From the NCBI GenBank assembly GCA_023301685.1, contig JALZUG010000002.1, forward strand, positions 1 to 64,000: a DNA stretch of 64,000 nt. Direction: 5' to 3'. The notes beneath the pieces were generated by a model that did no database searches, was not told the origin of the DNA, and saw only the letters and a program-made list of their open reading frames with translations. Below are positions 28,546 to 38,682 of this stretch, one piece after another. Both the position numbers and the translations under genes were made by a program. This DNA comes from Rickettsiaceae bacterium (GTDB taxonomy: Bacteria; Pseudomonadota; Alphaproteobacteria; Rickettsiales; Rickettsiaceae). Each line of letters opens with the position of its first letter. Within the stretch, counting starts at the first letter, position 1.

Positions 28546-28573
28546 TAATTATAGTTTTCTATAATTTCCTTTT

Positions 28574-28614
28574 TGCCCTCTGCAGGATTCCATTTTGCAG
28601 AGGGTTTTATTTTG
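28574..28614 (+). terminator. Rho-independent terminator after the autotransporter gene
   Basis: Perfect 9-bp stem CCCTCTGCA / TGCAGAGGG (28576-28584 and 28596-28604) followed by TTTTATTTT. With the hairpin 30 bases upstream it forms a double stop behind what is probably a highly expressed gene. Confidence 0.88.
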
Positions 28615-29018
28615 ATGCTATATATTTTGCAGCTTGTTTAAGTTTGCTGCATCTCATTTACTTTTAAATTTAGTACACTGCTTTTTTATTTTTTATCCTC
28701 TTATTTTATTAATATAGGCTGCGTATTCTCATGTAGTATCTAAAGCACTTCTATATTTTGCTATAGAAACTTTCGAGTTTGTTTAAGATATTGTTTGATG
28801 AATGAAATTATTCGCTCTTCTATATTGAGTTATTTAATATGAATTTGGGACATTGCTAATCCTAATTTTATTACTAGTTTCTACTCATTATTCCTAATCA
28901 CAAATTCAAATTAAACAACTTTTGACTAACTTTTTGTTGAAATGGTGTTGGAATTTTTATTGGACTTTGCTAAAGTTATAAGCGTAAAACGTAATATTAG
29001 AATTTAGGAGGAAAAAAT
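28615..29018. other. AT-rich intergenic region
   Basis: About 400 bases between the autotransporter terminators and the VOC gene. It is rich in A/T without clear repeats. The 3' end carries the AGGAGG ribosome binding site of the VOC gene. I see no other gene. Confidence 0.4.
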
Positions 29019-29435
29019 ATGTCATTTAAACCAGAAAATATGCCGCAAATGAGTCCATATCTTGTCGTAAAGGATATAAAAAAGTCTATAAAATTTTACA
29101 ATAAAGCTCTTGGGTTTGAAATTGATGAACAAGTAGATGATGAGAATGGAAACCCTCAGCATGTTAGTATGAAATTTGGTGAGTCAGTTATTATGTTTTG
29201 TCAGGAAGGTGCGTTTGGTACTCCTAAAAAGTCCCCTGCAACCCAAAATATTATGATGCCAATTAATATGTATCTTTACTGTGAGGATACAGATAGCGCG
29301 TATAAGCAAGCGATTGATAATGGTGCAAAGTCAGTGGTAGAACCAAATGATTCATTTTGGGGTGATCGATTTTGTAGTGTGCTTGATCCAGATCATTACG
29401 AATGGGCTTTTGCAACAAGCTTGAATCAGAAGTAG
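29019..29435 (+). CDS. VOC-family (glyoxalase/PhnB-like) protein
   Basis: A 138-residue protein with the two beta-alpha-beta-beta-beta halves of the vicinal-oxygen-chelate fold: MSPYLVVKDIKKSIKFYNKALGFEIDEQ, then VSMKFGESVIMFCQE, MYLYCEDTDSAYKQAIDNGAKSVVEPNDSFWGDRFCSVLDPDHYEWAFA. The C half resembles PhnB-like and glyoxalase or bleomycin-resistance proteins. A definite substrate cannot be assigned. AGGAGG precedes the ATG. It stands alone. Confidence 0.9.
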   Translation: MSFKPENMPQMSPYLVVKDIKKSIKFYNKALGFEIDEQVDDENGNPQHVSMKFGESVIMFCQEGAFGTPKKSPATQNIMMPINMYLYCEDTDSAYKQAIDNGAKSVVEPNDSFWGDRFCSVLDPDHYEWAFATSLNQK

Positions 29436-29442
29436 AAACATA

Positions 29443-29571
29443 ATACCATTTTCTAGATCATAATAGTAAGTACAAAGTACAAATGTGGGAATAATCAATT
29501 ATTATTTGATTATGATACTGGATGTTATCTAGAAAATAGTATTCATAATAAATTGTTTTTACTATTATGAT
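29443..29571. repeat. Two interleaved inverted repeats
   Basis: ATACCATTTTCTAGAT (29443-29458) recurs inverted at 29527-29542 with one mismatch. GATCATAATAGTAA (from 29456) recurs inverted near 29560-29571 (TACTATTATGAT). The arms appear in the order A, B, A', B', so they cannot form one simple hairpin. The block may be a remnant of a small non-coding mobile element just behind the VOC gene. Confidence 0.45.
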
Positions 29572-29705
29572 GAATTGTATATGAAGCTGACTTGGTAGCT
29601 ATTTGTTAATGAGTTTGGCAGAAGTGAACAAGAAATGCTGTTTAAATATTTTCTAAAAAATTATAGAGTCTTTGTATTTTCTACCTACTCGTCAAATATA
29701 TCATC

Positions 29706-30464
29706 TTATATCTGTAAATCTATTACAGCTCCGCAAACATAGTACTCACCTACAATATCAACTAAAGGGGTTATATCTTCTAAGTAAGGTGATACCGTAA
29801 ATGTTATTAATTTATCCCAATTATTAACATCTGTATTATGACTATCAACTACAGTTTTTATAGTTGCTTTACCAAGTTCTGTTAGTCTGTTTCCAATAAA
29901 GTTAAGGCTTTGAAGATGCCGCGGTATATTAGTTTTTAAAGCTGATGCAAAAGAGCTCGCTCCCGGATCTGTAATACTGTTATAAGAAACATTAATATAC
30001 TTTATAGGTGAAAGATATCCATTTGCAAGAGCGTGGCCTAATATATCAGACCCTATATTTTGAATATTGTTAAAGGATAAGTTTAGATGTTCAATCTTAA
30101 CGTTATGAAGAGAAAATAATCCTTGCATTATCAATGATAAATCAGTGCCTCCACTACTTAAGTACTTAATGCCCGTTGGTCCTTTTACTAAATTATCTAA
30201 TCCAACAGCCGATAATCCGCAATGACTTAAATCAAAAGTTCCAACATGAAGATCATACTGAGAAAAATATCCGTTTAATTCTATAGCGTAATTATCATTA
30301 ACAAGTCGATTACTATAATTTATTGTATCTACGTGCAATTTAGTAAGATGACTAGAAGCGGTATCGCTTCTAGTATCTGAAATATCTTCAGGTAGCTTTG
30401 TAGAGTTTTCAACTTTTAGCCGTTTTTTAAACTGCGTCTCTACCCTATGTTTTGTTCTTTTCAT
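29706..30464 (-). CDS. Leucine-rich-repeat protein, candidate effector
   Basis: A 252-residue protein with a basic N-terminus (MKRTKHRVETQFKKRLKV) and at least three ribonuclease-inhibitor-type leucine-rich repeats: IEHLNLSFNNIQNIGSDILGHAL (about 125-148), IKYINVSYNSITDPGASSFASAL (about 153-175) and LQSLNFIGNRLTELGKATI (about 184-202). An earlier degenerate unit (VGTFDLSHCGLSAVGLDNLV) lies near 75-95. No signal peptide or membrane helix. Repeats of this type are typical of eukaryotic proteins and of secreted effectors of intracellular bacteria, so a host-directed role is possible but not shown. The gene is isolated between AT-rich gaps. Confidence 0.75.
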   Translation of the reverse strand: MKRTKHRVETQFKKRLKVENSTKLPEDISDTRSDTASSHLTKLHVDTINYSNRLVNDNYAIELNGYFSQYDLHVGTFDLSHCGLSAVGLDNLVKGPTGIKYLSSGGTDLSLIMQGLFSLHNVKIEHLNLSFNNIQNIGSDILGHALANGYLSPIKYINVSYNSITDPGASSFASALKTNIPRHLQSLNFIGNRLTELGKATIKTVVDSHNTDVNNWDKLITFTVSPYLEDITPLVDIVGEYYVCGAVIDLQI

Positions 30465-30864
30465 ATTACCTTATTTTGGAAGTAGGTTACTGACATAGTA
30501 ACACTTAGTTTAACTAACTATTATTATATAAACCTTACTGAATGTAAATACTTTTATTAAGAAATAAGAGCAAGATCTATAATCTAGACCTTTCAAAAGG
30601 TGATTTATTACCACTATTCCAGTTACTATTAGTTATTTGGTAAAATAACTGATTGGCATTTTGTTTTATAAGTTAGGAAAAAAGGAGACAAAAACTTCTT
30701 CTGAAAAAAAAGATATTGCACCTAGTAAACATTGGCGAATTTTTTTACTCAGGTGTAAATAGAATAGGGCTAATAAAAACCTTAGCAATTGGAGTTCCAG
30801 CAAAAGCTATATATTACTTCCTAAGACCTACGTTATTTTAATTAGGATTTTATTTATCAATAAC
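30465..30864. other. AT-rich intergenic region
   Basis: About 400 bases. Toward its 3' side short plus-strand open stretches (for example around 30763-30840, reading GLIKTLAIGVPAKAIYYFLRP) are cut by stops and have no ribosome binding site. They may be a decayed gene, but I cannot identify one. Confidence 0.35.
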
Positions 30865-31593
30865 TCAAAGGGCACGATCACATATTGCTTGCAGTTCAGC
30901 ATATGCTGCGTCAAGCTCCAAGTAGTCTGACGAGCGTAGTACCAGAGATGTTCCATGTTGACCATCTTTTGTATAGGGATAGCTACCCATATCAATATTT
31001 GGATATTTCTTTTGTAGATCGGAGAATTGATCGGCTATTTTGCTTTCACCAAGCATAATATCAATAGTTTTAGATTTTACTACATTACCATTTTTAAGCT
31101 TAGGTAGAGTTGATTCAAGCATTGCTTTCATTATATCTGGAATTCCTGCCATAGTATAGACATTGCGAGTTATAAACCCTGGAATCATTGTAGCTTTATT
31201 GAATATTAGATCAGCACCTTCTGGAATATAGGCCATCTTTTCTCTAGCATGGTTAAGCTTTTCTCCTATACCATCATAATAGTTTTTTAGGATTTGATAG
31301 ATTTCTTCATTTCTTGAATAAGGTAAGTCAAATGCAGCAGCAATTGATTCAGCTGTTATATCGTCATGAGTAGGGCCTATACCGCCTGTCGTGAATACAT
31401 AGTCATATTTTTCACTTAGCTCTCTAACATGCGTAATAATCATTTCCTTGATATCAGGAATTGTCCTAGTTTCTACGATTATTATGCCTTTTTCCCCTAA
31501 TGTTAGCGCGATTTCTTGAGTGTTTACATCAAGTGTACGACCAGATAAGATTTCATTGCCAATAATAATTATACTTGCTGTTGGATTGCTCAT
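30865..31593 (-). CDS. CinA-like / molybdopterin-binding-fold protein (COG1058)
   Basis: The 242 residues match the N-terminal MoaB/MogA-like domain of CinA: ASIIIIGNEILSGRTLDVNTQEIA, VFTTGGIGPTHDDITAESIAAAF, EKMAYIPEGADLIFN and AGIPDIMKAMLES. The C-terminal nicotinamide-nucleotide amidase domain of full-length CinA is missing. Stand-alone proteins of this type are common in alphaproteobacteria, including rickettsiae. Proposed activity is hydrolysis of ADP-ribose or related compounds; the in vivo role is not settled. Confidence 0.92.
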   Translation of the reverse strand: MSNPTASIIIIGNEILSGRTLDVNTQEIALTLGEKGIIIVETRTIPDIKEMIITHVRELSEKYDYVFTTGGIGPTHDDITAESIAAAFDLPYSRNEEIYQILKNYYDGIGEKLNHAREKMAYIPEGADLIFNKATMIPGFITRNVYTMAGIPDIMKAMLESTLPKLKNGNVVKSKTIDIMLGESKIADQFSDLQKKYPNIDMGSYPYTKDGQHGTSLVLRSSDYLELDAAYAELQAICDRAL

Positions 31594-31747
31594 ATTTATA
31601 TACTATTTTTTATCACAAATTATGCTCGTTTATTATAATATATAATTTATAATGCATAGCTAGATGTATATAATACTAATTTACATTTTTTAGATATTCT
31701 GTGCCCTTCTTTGTTTATTTAGATTATATTTCAAGGTGATTCGCTAT

Positions 31748-31782
31748 AAAAAAAGAGCCAACAAAATTTGCTGACTCTTTAC
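31748..31782 (-). terminator. Rho-independent terminator after the Bax-inhibitor gene
   Basis: On the minus strand AAAGAGTCAGCAAA and TTTGTTGGCTCTTT pair with two G-U wobbles, followed by TTTTTTTATAG. It lies 25 bases past the stop codon at 31805. Confidence 0.85.
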
Positions 31783-31804
31783 TAATTATATTATTTTGCA
31801 GAAT

Positions 31805-32545
31805 CTACCTTCTATCACCAAAGAATCTTAGTAGATATAGGAACAGATTGATAAAGTCTAGATATAGAGTAAATGCTCCCATAATAGACATTTTTTGTCC
31901 CATCTCGCCTCCACCTGAAGTGTAGTACATTGTTTTAAGCTTTTGTGTATCCCAAGCAGTCAGACCCATAAATATAGCAACGCCAATGAAAGATGTAGCA
32001 AATTGGATAGCTGGACTTTGTAGCCATATATTAATTATAGATACAACGATTAGACCAATCAGACCCATGATCAAAAACGAACCCATCGATGTTAAATCCC
32101 TTTTTGTTGTATAGCCATATAAGCTCATAGAGCCAAATACTGCAGAGCAGATTAGGAATGTACGAACTAATGATTGGCCAGTATACATAAGACCAAGGGA
32201 TGATAGGGACATGCCCATAAGTGCTGCATAAACCCAGAATGTAACTTGCGCGGTTTGTACTGACATTCTTCCCATACCCATGAAAAAGAATAGAGCTATT
32301 CCAAGCGGTGCAAAGGTAATAATCATTCCTAACATAGTTTGCCCCAGAAGTTCACCACTTGGACCAACATTATACATAATATTCATTAATGGAGGGAAAT
32401 TCAGGGTTCCATATGCCATAGCTCCTGTTAAAAGTAGTGCAAGAGTCATATAGTTGTATATTTTGAGCATATAGCTTCTTAGGCCTTCATCAAAACCCTT
32501 TTGGCTTTTGCTTTTGCTTGTGTAAGCCTTAGTATAATCCATCAT
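31805..32545 (-). CDS. Bax inhibitor-1 / YccA family membrane protein
   Basis: The 246 residues contain seven predicted membrane helices. The family pattern is visible in LRSYMLKIYNYMTLALLLTGAMAYG, VTFWVYAALMGMSLSSL, and TAWDTQKLKTMYY followed by GAFTLYLDFINLFLYLLRFFGDRR. Bacterial members (YccA/YetJ) are linked to control of membrane proteases and to calcium leak. Two ATG codons stand in tandem; the first (32545) is 9 bases from GAGG. The gene is monocistronic, with a terminator behind it. Confidence 0.95.
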   Translation of the reverse strand: MMDYTKAYTSKSKSQKGFDEGLRSYMLKIYNYMTLALLLTGAMAYGTLNFPPLMNIMYNVGPSGELLGQTMLGMIITFAPLGIALFFFMGMGRMSVQTAQVTFWVYAALMGMSLSSLGLMYTGQSLVRTFLICSAVFGSMSLYGYTTKRDLTSMGSFLIMGLIGLIVVSIINIWLQSPAIQFATSFIGVAIFMGLTAWDTQKLKTMYYTSGGGEMGQKMSIMGAFTLYLDFINLFLYLLRFFGDRR

Positions 32546-32596
32546 ATAAAATTACCTCAAATAATTTGTTTGCTTAATATATAATATAAGGGGTTT

Positions 32597-33451
32597 TTAG
32601 AGTTTTTCAAGTAGCAACCCTAAAAACAATATAAAACCAATATAATTATTTGCCTTAAAACGTGCAAGGCAGTTGCTTTCTTGTGTTATATCTAAAGTGT
32701 AGACAATCCAAATAGTACCTAGAATACTGAGTATAATGGCCATAGATAGGAATAAATTCATAGTATTCCAAGTTGCAAAGGCAAATAAAAATATAAATGC
32801 TAGGTATAATGCTAGAATAATAGTTTTATAGTTCATATTTTCAACAAAAATGGCCGTTGATTTGATTCCAACCTTTTTATCATCTTTGATATCCATAAAA
32901 GCATAAATGGTATCGTAGCCTACCGTCCAGAATCCACATGCAAAATATAGAATCATGGCATCCATCGAGATATTATCTGTAATTACGGCATAACCAATCA
33001 GGCACCCTAGATTGATTGTAATACCTAAAAACACTTGTGGAAAGTATGTTATACGCTTCATTAAAGGGTAGAGTGTAGTAAGGAAAACAGCTACAAAGCC
33101 TATTGCTATAGATGTTATATTTAAAGATACTAATATTAGTAGTCCAATAGATAGGAGAGTAAAAAGAAGTATAATAGCCTCTTTTACAGATATAGCTCCG
33201 CTTGCTATTGGACGGTTCTTAGTGCGGGCAACTTTTTTATCTAGGTTACGGTCAAATAAATCATTGATTATACAGCCCGCACCGCGTGTTATAATACTAC
33301 CTATTATAAATACAAGCAGATATAGTAGGTCTGATGGATTATTTTTATAAGCTAGCATTAAGCCAAAAGCTGCTGGAAAAAAATAGCAGAAATAAACTAC
33401 TGGTGAGTTTAAACGCGTTAGCAGCAGTAAGTTGGTGAATTTATTTGTCAT
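32597..33451 (-). CDS. ubiA: 4-hydroxybenzoate polyprenyltransferase UbiA
   Basis: UbiA attaches a polyprenyl chain to 4-hydroxybenzoate in ubiquinone synthesis at the inner membrane. The 284 residues carry both Asp-rich motifs: NDLFDRNLD at residues 63-71 and [13 protein letters not shown] at 179-191, plus [11 protein letters not shown] and seven to nine membrane helices. It is divergent from valS, with 67 bases between the two starts. No other ubi gene is nearby. Confidence 0.96.
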   Translation of the reverse strand: MTNKFTNLLLLTRLNSPVVYFCYFFPAAFGLMLAYKNNPSDLLYLLVFIIGSIITRGAGCIINDLFDRNLDKKVARTKNRPIASGAISVKEAIILLFTLLSIGLLILVSLNITSIAIGFVAVFLTTLYPLMKRITYFPQVFLGITINLGCLIGYAVITDNISMDAMILYFACGFWTVGYDTIYAFMDIKDDKKVGIKSTAIFVENMNYKTIILALYLAFIFLFAFATWNTMNLFLSMAIILSILGTIWIVYTLDITQESNCLARFKANNYIGFILFLGLLLEKL

Positions 33452-33518
33452 TTTTTTCTATTTATACTATTATCCTCAATTCAGGTTTTCTAAATATATA
33501 AAATCAAAAGATAATAGC

Positions 33519-36029
33519 ATGGCTGAGTTTCCAAAGAAATATAAGTTTAATGAAAGTGAAAAAAAATGGCAAAATTTTTGGCAAGAGCAGGGAGTATATG
33601 TCTGGGATAAAAAAGAGTCTCGTGAAAATACGTATGTAGTTGATACTCCTCCACCAACAGTTTCAGGGCATTTACACATTGGCCATGTATATAGCTATAC
33701 ACATACTGATTTTGTAGTTCGTTTTCAGAGAATGAAAGGGATGAATGTGTTCTACCCAATGGGCTTTGATGATAATGGGCTTCCAACAGAGAGGTTGGTT
33801 GAGAAAAAAAGAAAAGTAAAAGCTAGTAGCATGAATCGTGAGGAGTTTGTAGCGATATGTAAAGATGTTGTTGAATCAGAAGAAGAAAAGTTTCAAGATC
33901 TATTTAATAGTATAGCTTTATCAGTTGACTGGAATATTGAATATAGAACGATAAGCGATACTTCGTGCAAAATTTCACAAATGTCATTTCTTGATCTAAT
34001 GCAGAAAGGCCAGATTTATCGCGATTCACAGCCAATGCTTTGGGATCCAGTTGACCAAACTGCTCTTGCTCAAGCTGATATTGAAGATAAAGAGCAAACG
34101 ACCTTTATGAATGATCTTCAGTTTACAACCGAAGATGGAAAGCCAATAATAATTGCTACTACAAGGCCTGAATTGCTTCCAGCATGTGTATCAGTATTTT
34201 TTCATCCGGATGATGAAAGATATAAAGAGTTAGAAGGTAAATTTGCTATCTCACCATTATTTGGTGTAAAAGTGCCACTTCTATCTGATGACATGGTTGA
34301 TCCTGAGAAAGGAACAGGCTTAGTTATGTGTTGTACTTTCGGCGATCAGACAGATATTCAATGGTGGAGAAAGCATAATTTGCAAACAAAGATTATATTT
34401 ACTAAATGGGGAACTATTGATGAAATCGAATTTGATGAGAGTTGTCTAGATGTTGATAAAGCGCAAAAATTTGTATCCCAGATAACTGGGCTGAAAATTA
34501 AAGCTGCTAGAGAAAAAATGATCGAAATTTTAAAAGATGAAAGTCTCTTGTTAGGTCAAACAGAAAAAACACAAACTGTTAAATGCGCTGAAAGATCCGG
34601 AGCTCCACTCGAGATTTTAACTACTCCTCAATGGTTTATCAAATCAGTTGAGCACAAAGATGCTATGATGCAAAAATCGAATGAACTGAAATGGTATCCA
34701 GAATCTATGAAAATAAAATTAGATAGCTGGACTCATGGAGTCGCTTTAGATTGGTGTATTTCAAGACAGAGATATTTTGGTGTTCCATTTCCTGTTTGGT
34801 ATTCAAAAAGACCAGGAGAAGAAGGGAAAGTGCTGTTAGCATCACCTGATCAGCTGCCAATTGATCCGCTGCGTGATGTACCGGCTGGCTATACTCCAGA
34901 TGAGGTCGAGCCTGATAAAGATGTAATGGATACTTGGTCGACAAGTTCTGTTTCACCTCAGCTTAGCTCTCATGGAATTGCAGACGGTTTTATGATTAAT
35001 GAAGAGCGTCACAATAAATTATTTCCAGCTGACCTTCGCCCGCAAGCACATGAGATTCTAAGAACTTGGGCTTATTATACAATGCTGAAAAGTTATTTGC
35101 ACCAAGATACATTGCCATGGAAGAATATTATGATTAGTGGTTGGTGTTTGGCTGTTGATAAAAGCAAAATGTCGAAGTCTAAAGGTAACATTGTTGTGCC
35201 TGAGACAATTTTAGAGCAGCATGGAGCTGATGTAGTACGTTATTGGTCATCGAGTTCAAAACTTGGCAGTGATACAGCTTATTCTGAAGATGTTGTAAAG
35301 AATGGTAAGCGTTTAGTGAATAAGCTTTGGAACGCAGCAAAATTTGTTTCTCAGCATTTTGATAAAATACCAGATAGTGATAAAAAATTAAGCTTAGAAG
35401 AAGTAAAGGAAAAAATCACTTCCGATTTTGATAGATATTTTATTTCCAAATTATCTGAATTAGTAGTTTATGCAACGGGTGAGTATGAGAAATATGAATA
35501 CGCTACTGCAATGCATAAGACAGAAAATTTTTTCTGGTCTCTATTCTGTGACAATTATTTAGAGATAACAAAGACAAGGGCATATGATGAAGAGAATAAA
35601 GACCCTGATGGAGCATTGAGCGCAAGGCTTACATTATATCATGCGCTTAAAACACTGCTGCAGCTATTTGCTCCGGTAATGCCGCATATTACTGAAGAAA
35701 TATATCAGATTCTGTATTCCAATAAATCTATTCATGCTCGTGGTAATTGGCCAAAATTAGATGTTAAGTTTGGTGAAGTAAAAACTAAAGAATCAGAAAA
35801 TCTTTTATCTGTCCTTGAACTGGTTCGTAAAATTAAAGCACAGGATAACTTATCTATTAAGGCTCCAATTGAATATATTGAAGTTCAAAACGGTCAATTA
35901 TCACAGAAGCTTATTTCGGATTTAAAGCAAGTAACTTCATCTGCAGATGTTCGAATAGTTGATAAATTATCGTCTGATTCCCAAGGTTTATCCGAAAATG
36001 ATGTCCACATTCATGTGGTATATAATTAA
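33519..36029 (+). CDS. valS: Valyl-tRNA synthetase
   Basis: A class I synthetase. The start [17 protein letters not shown] (ATG 33519) matches rickettsial ValRS; an upstream in-frame start at 33432 would overlap ubiA and add non-homologous residues. HIGH is at 53-56 and KMSKS at 550-554. The editing domain lies between ([20 protein letters not shown]). At 836 residues it is about 110 shorter than E. coli ValRS and seems to lack the C-terminal coiled-coil arm. I recall that rickettsial ValRS is reported to be of the archaeal type, and this protein looks like that form. Its promoter shares a short region with the divergent ubiA. Confidence 0.97.
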   Translation: MAEFPKKYKFNESEKKWQNFWQEQGVYVWDKKESRENTYVVDTPPPTVSGHLHIGHVYSYTHTDFVVRFQRMKGMNVFYPMGFDDNGLPTERLVEKKRKVKASSMNREEFVAICKDVVESEEEKFQDLFNSIALSVDWNIEYRTISDTSCKISQMSFLDLMQKGQIYRDSQPMLWDPVDQTALAQADIEDKEQTTFMNDLQFTTEDGKPIIIATTRPELLPACVSVFFHPDDERYKELEGKFAISPLFGVKVPLLSDDMVDPEKGTGLVMCCTFGDQTDIQWWRKHNLQTKIIFTKWGTIDEIEFDESCLDVDKAQKFVSQITGLKIKAAREKMIEILKDESLLLGQTEKTQTVKCAERSGAPLEILTTPQWFIKSVEHKDAMMQKSNELKWYPESMKIKLDSWTHGVALDWCISRQRYFGVPFPVWYSKRPGEEGKVLLASPDQLPIDPLRDVPAGYTPDEVEPDKDVMDTWSTSSVSPQLSSHGIADGFMINEERHNKLFPADLRPQAHEILRTWAYYTMLKSYLHQDTLPWKNIMISGWCLAVDKSKMSKSKGNIVVPETILEQHGADVVRYWSSSSKLGSDTAYSEDVVKNGKRLVNKLWNAAKFVSQHFDKIPDSDKKLSLEEVKEKITSDFDRYFISKLSELVVYATGEYEKYEYATAMHKTENFFWSLFCDNYLEITKTRAYDEENKDPDGALSARLTLYHALKTLLQLFAPVMPHITEEIYQILYSNKSIHARGNWPKLDVKFGEVKTKESENLLSVLELVRKIKAQDNLSIKAPIEYIEVQNGQLSQKLISDLKQVTSSADVRIVDKLSSDSQGLSENDVHIHVVYN

Positions 36030-36108
36030 TCTCAATATTTATCATTAATCATTTCTTCATAAATATATAGCATAATTTATTATGTAATTAATTTTTGGAG
36101 GAGGTCTT

Positions 36109-36336
36109 ATGGGTTGTGATGAATTAGCAGAAGAAAAAGCTGCTGCACAAGCCTTAATAAATAATGTTATTTCAACAAAAGAGCATGAGCAACTTGTAGA
36201 TACTATAACTATTTTAGCTGGTTTAGATGCACAAGACTTTGAATTTGTTGGTTTGTCATACGATAAGCAAAATGATTTAGTTGTGTTATCTGGTGATATT
36301 GAAGGTTATTCAGTATCAGTTTCTACAGATGGATAA
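36109..36336 (+). CDS. Small acidic hypothetical protein, 75 aa
   Basis: Not recognised. The ATG at 36109 has an unusually strong ribosome binding site, GGAGGAGG (36097-36104). The N half is helical (CDELAEEKAAAQALINNVISTKEHEQLVDTITIL) and the C half looks like beta strands (FEFVGLSYDKQNDLVVLSGDIEGYSVSVSTDG). Strongly acidic, with no signal or membrane segment. It lies 79 bases after valS on the same strand. It resembles the small genes at 8579-9208 in its acidity and strong leader, but no sequence relation is seen. Confidence 0.6.
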   Translation: MGCDELAEEKAAAQALINNVISTKEHEQLVDTITILAGLDAQDFEFVGLSYDKQNDLVVLSGDIEGYSVSVSTDG

Positions 36337-36642
36337 AATTAAAATCTATGATTAACCTTTAAACGTGAGTTTAGGATTGGTAAGGTCTGAGTTGTCTTTA
36401 ATACCTTTAATACATTCATGTCATTCCTGTGTAGGTGAAAATTCTGTGAGTATATAGTATGGCTCAATCGAAAATATCTCTTAATGGGTGTCCACTTTGT
36501 GCAAATGGCATCTGGAGAAGCGGAGAAAAAGTAATTAATATCACTCTTGTACCTATGGAATTAGCAGCTTGCTTAAGCTAAATTTATGTTTTAAAGCAGG
36601 GTTAATATTGATTACAAACCCTACCTCAAATATCTATTTTTT
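36337..36642. other. Intergenic region with possible 40-codon frame and repeat remnant
   Basis: About 300 bases. TAAGGTCTGAG and GTCATTCCTGTGTAGGTGA (about 36380-36440) resemble broken pieces of the palindromic repeats at 22.1-23.0 kb. A plus-strand frame at 36459-36581 encodes 40 residues with a CPLC motif (MAQSKISLNGCPLCANGIW) but has only a weak ribosome binding site. I cannot say that it is a gene. Confidence 0.35.
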
Positions 36643-37770
36643 TTATACTACAAGCATAAACGCTATAACTGCATAGAAGCTGATCATTTTTAGAGATTGG
36701 TGCTTTTTTGTGCAGATTGACATTATAGTCAGAACTATTAATCCAGGATATGAAATTTCTAGCAATGGGCCCAAGATTGCTGCTATTCCATCAAAATCTA
36801 ATAATGAAATTATGAATGACAAGGTGGTAGTTACTAGTAATACTTTTTTGAATTTCTTATTTCCAATAAATTTGAAAGTGCATAAATATTTTGCATAAAT
36901 ACTATTAAGTGCAACTGCAGTGGTTAAGCACGAAAATATTATGATAATTGCTATGAATAATGCACCGTTTTTGCCAAGCAGGTGATTGGCAATAGCTGGA
37001 AGAATTAATTCTCCAGGTAAGTCTGAAGCTAAATGTTTGTAGTGACTCCCAAGATAAACAAATCCAAAATAAATTATTCCAAGTAATAGTGCCCCAAATA
37101 TACTTGGTCCAAGTGCTGCTCTAATAACTGAACGCCCACCAGATTCATCTACAAGCGCTTCAATTTGCTTGAAAATTAGACTAGAGAAAAAGAAAGCTGC
37201 AAATAGATCCATCGTAGCATATCCTTGAAAAAAACCATTTACAAAATTTACACCGGTTACTGATAGGTCAGAATCAATTGATGAGCTTGAATATATTCCT
37301 ACTATAATTAACACTGTTAGGAATAATAATAATATGGGAGTAAGGAATTTCCCAAGGATACTAAACATCCATTTTTCATTTAAACAAATAACATAACAAG
37401 AAATACAGAATATAATACTGAAAGACAGTAGAGATATATCGTGATAGAGAAATTCTAGACCACCATGTGCTACTGTTATGCAACGAGGGATAACTCCAAA
37501 TGCACCAAGTAATGAAAGTGTAAAGAGTGGTACAGCCAATTTTGCTAAACTACCTGCTTCTCCAAAAAAGCTTTCATAATTTCCTCTGTGAAGCTTTATA
37601 ACAAATAACCCTAGAAAGGGAAGGATAATGCCAGTGCAGAAAAAGCCAAGGAACCCTGCAAGCCAATTATCTGCATTATTTACGCCAACCATAAGGGGAA
37701 ACACTAAATTTCCTGAGCCAAAAAACATTGAGAATATTGAAAATCCGTAAAGGAAAATGTGTCGTTTCAT
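36643..37770 (-). CDS. Branched-chain amino-acid carrier, BrnQ/LIVCS family
   Basis: A 375-residue inner-membrane protein with 11-12 predicted helices. The N-terminal FSMFFGSGNLVFPLMVG is the family signature near helix 1, GYATMDLFAAFFFSSLIF matches the conserved helix-6 region, and NGALFIAIIIIFSCLTTAVAL the region after it. BrnQ proteins import leucine, isoleucine and valine with Na+ or H+. It is shorter than the 440 residues of E. coli BrnQ, mainly at the C-terminus. The ATG follows AAGG. It stands alone between AT-rich gaps. Confidence 0.9.
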   Translation of the reverse strand: MKRHIFLYGFSIFSMFFGSGNLVFPLMVGVNNADNWLAGFLGFFCTGIILPFLGLFVIKLHRGNYESFFGEAGSLAKLAVPLFTLSLLGAFGVIPRCITVAHGGLEFLYHDISLLSFSIIFCISCYVICLNEKWMFSILGKFLTPILLLFLTVLIIVGIYSSSSIDSDLSVTGVNFVNGFFQGYATMDLFAAFFFSSLIFKQIEALVDESGGRSVIRAALGPSIFGALLLGIIYFGFVYLGSHYKHLASDLPGELILPAIANHLLGKNGALFIAIIIIFSCLTTAVALNSIYAKYLCTFKFIGNKKFKKVLLVTTTLSFIISLLDFDGIAAILGPLLEISYPGLIVLTIMSICTKKHQSLKMISFYAVIAFMLVV

Positions 37771-38021
37771 AATTTATACCTTATAATTTATTTTATTGCC
37801 TTATACCAATTTCTATTTTTTTAAATATTACGTTTGTACTATTTAGTTTAGAAATAGAATGAATTTCGTAAGGCGGACGTGATTTTGAAAAAAATTTTAA
37901 AGAAGATAATATAGTGGCTAAGCCACGACAGAGACGACGGACAGGATAGAGTAGTTTGAAAAATTGTTTGTTATGTTATATGCCATAATATTTTTCATTT
38001 TCAATAATTATCATTATTCTA

Positions 38022-38054
38022 AATAAAAAAAGCGGAGCTTTTTGCCCCGCTTTA
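38022..38054 (-). terminator. Rho-independent terminator after rpsD
   Basis: On the minus strand AAAGCGGGGC pairs with GCTCCGCTTT (one G-U pair), loop AAAAA, followed by a T-run. It lies 11 bases past the rpsD stop codon. Confidence 0.9.
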
Positions 38055-38064
38055 ATTCTCATTA

Positions 38065-38682
38065 TTAGTGAGAGTAATACTCAATAATTTTACCAAAGTT
38101 TGGCTCAAACGGATAAGGTATGTCAGAAATTATCGGAGTTCTAATATACTCGCCAGACATTGTGCCTGGATCCATTGTTAAATATTCTGGAATTGTTCTT
38201 TCTTGTTTTTGTGCAGATTCCATGTAAACAGTGATTTGTTTCGCCGAATCTTTAAGCTCAACTTTATCTCCAGCTTTTAATCTTAAACTTGGGATATTTA
38301 CTTTTTTACCATTAAGTCTAACATTACAGTGAGAAACTAATTGTCTTGCAGCAAAAATAGTTGGAGCTAGATTCATTCTGTAAACAACCATATCTAATCT
38401 ACTCTCAAGTAAACCTGCAAAATTTTCAGCAGTGTTTCCTTTCATTTTAGCAGCAACTTTGAAAGTATTTCTGAATTGCTTCTCAGTAATACGCCCATAG
38501 TGATTTTTAACAGTTTGTTTAGCTTGTAGGTGAGCACCGTAGTCAGAAGTCTTAACTCTTCCTGTAGGTCCATGCTGTCCTGGGCGGAAATTTCTTGTGT
38601 GGAAAGGATCTTTGCCATCACCCCAGATGCTTGTTCCAAGCCTTCTACTAGCTTTATATTTTGATTTAATAATTTTCGTCAC
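38065..38682 (-). CDS. rpsD: 30S ribosomal protein S4
   Basis: S4 is a primary 16S rRNA binding protein. The 205 residues contain [14 protein letters not shown] at the N-terminus, [17 protein letters not shown], the S4 domain ([37 protein letters not shown]) and the C-terminal [16 protein letters not shown]. The start codon is GTG at 38682, 8 bases after AGGT; an ATG is absent at that site and the N-terminus is complete with GTG. It is a single-gene unit with its own terminator, as in rickettsiae. Confidence 0.97.
   Translation of the reverse strand: MTKIIKSKYKASRRLGTSIWGDGKDPFHTRNFRPGQHGPTGRVKTSDYGAHLQAKQTVKNHYGRITEKQFRNTFKVAAKMKGNTAENFAGLLESRLDMVVYRMNLAPTIFAARQLVSHCNVRLNGKKVNIPSLRLKAGDKVELKDSAKQITVYMESAQKQERTIPEYLTMDPGTMSGEYIRTPIISDIPYPFEPNFGKIIEYYSH

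Noticed and set aside
33432-33518. N-terminal extension of ValRS from 33432
   Set aside because: It would overlap the ubiA start and adds a hydrophobic segment that is not found in Val[10 protein letters not shown] at 33519 matches rickettsial ValRS.
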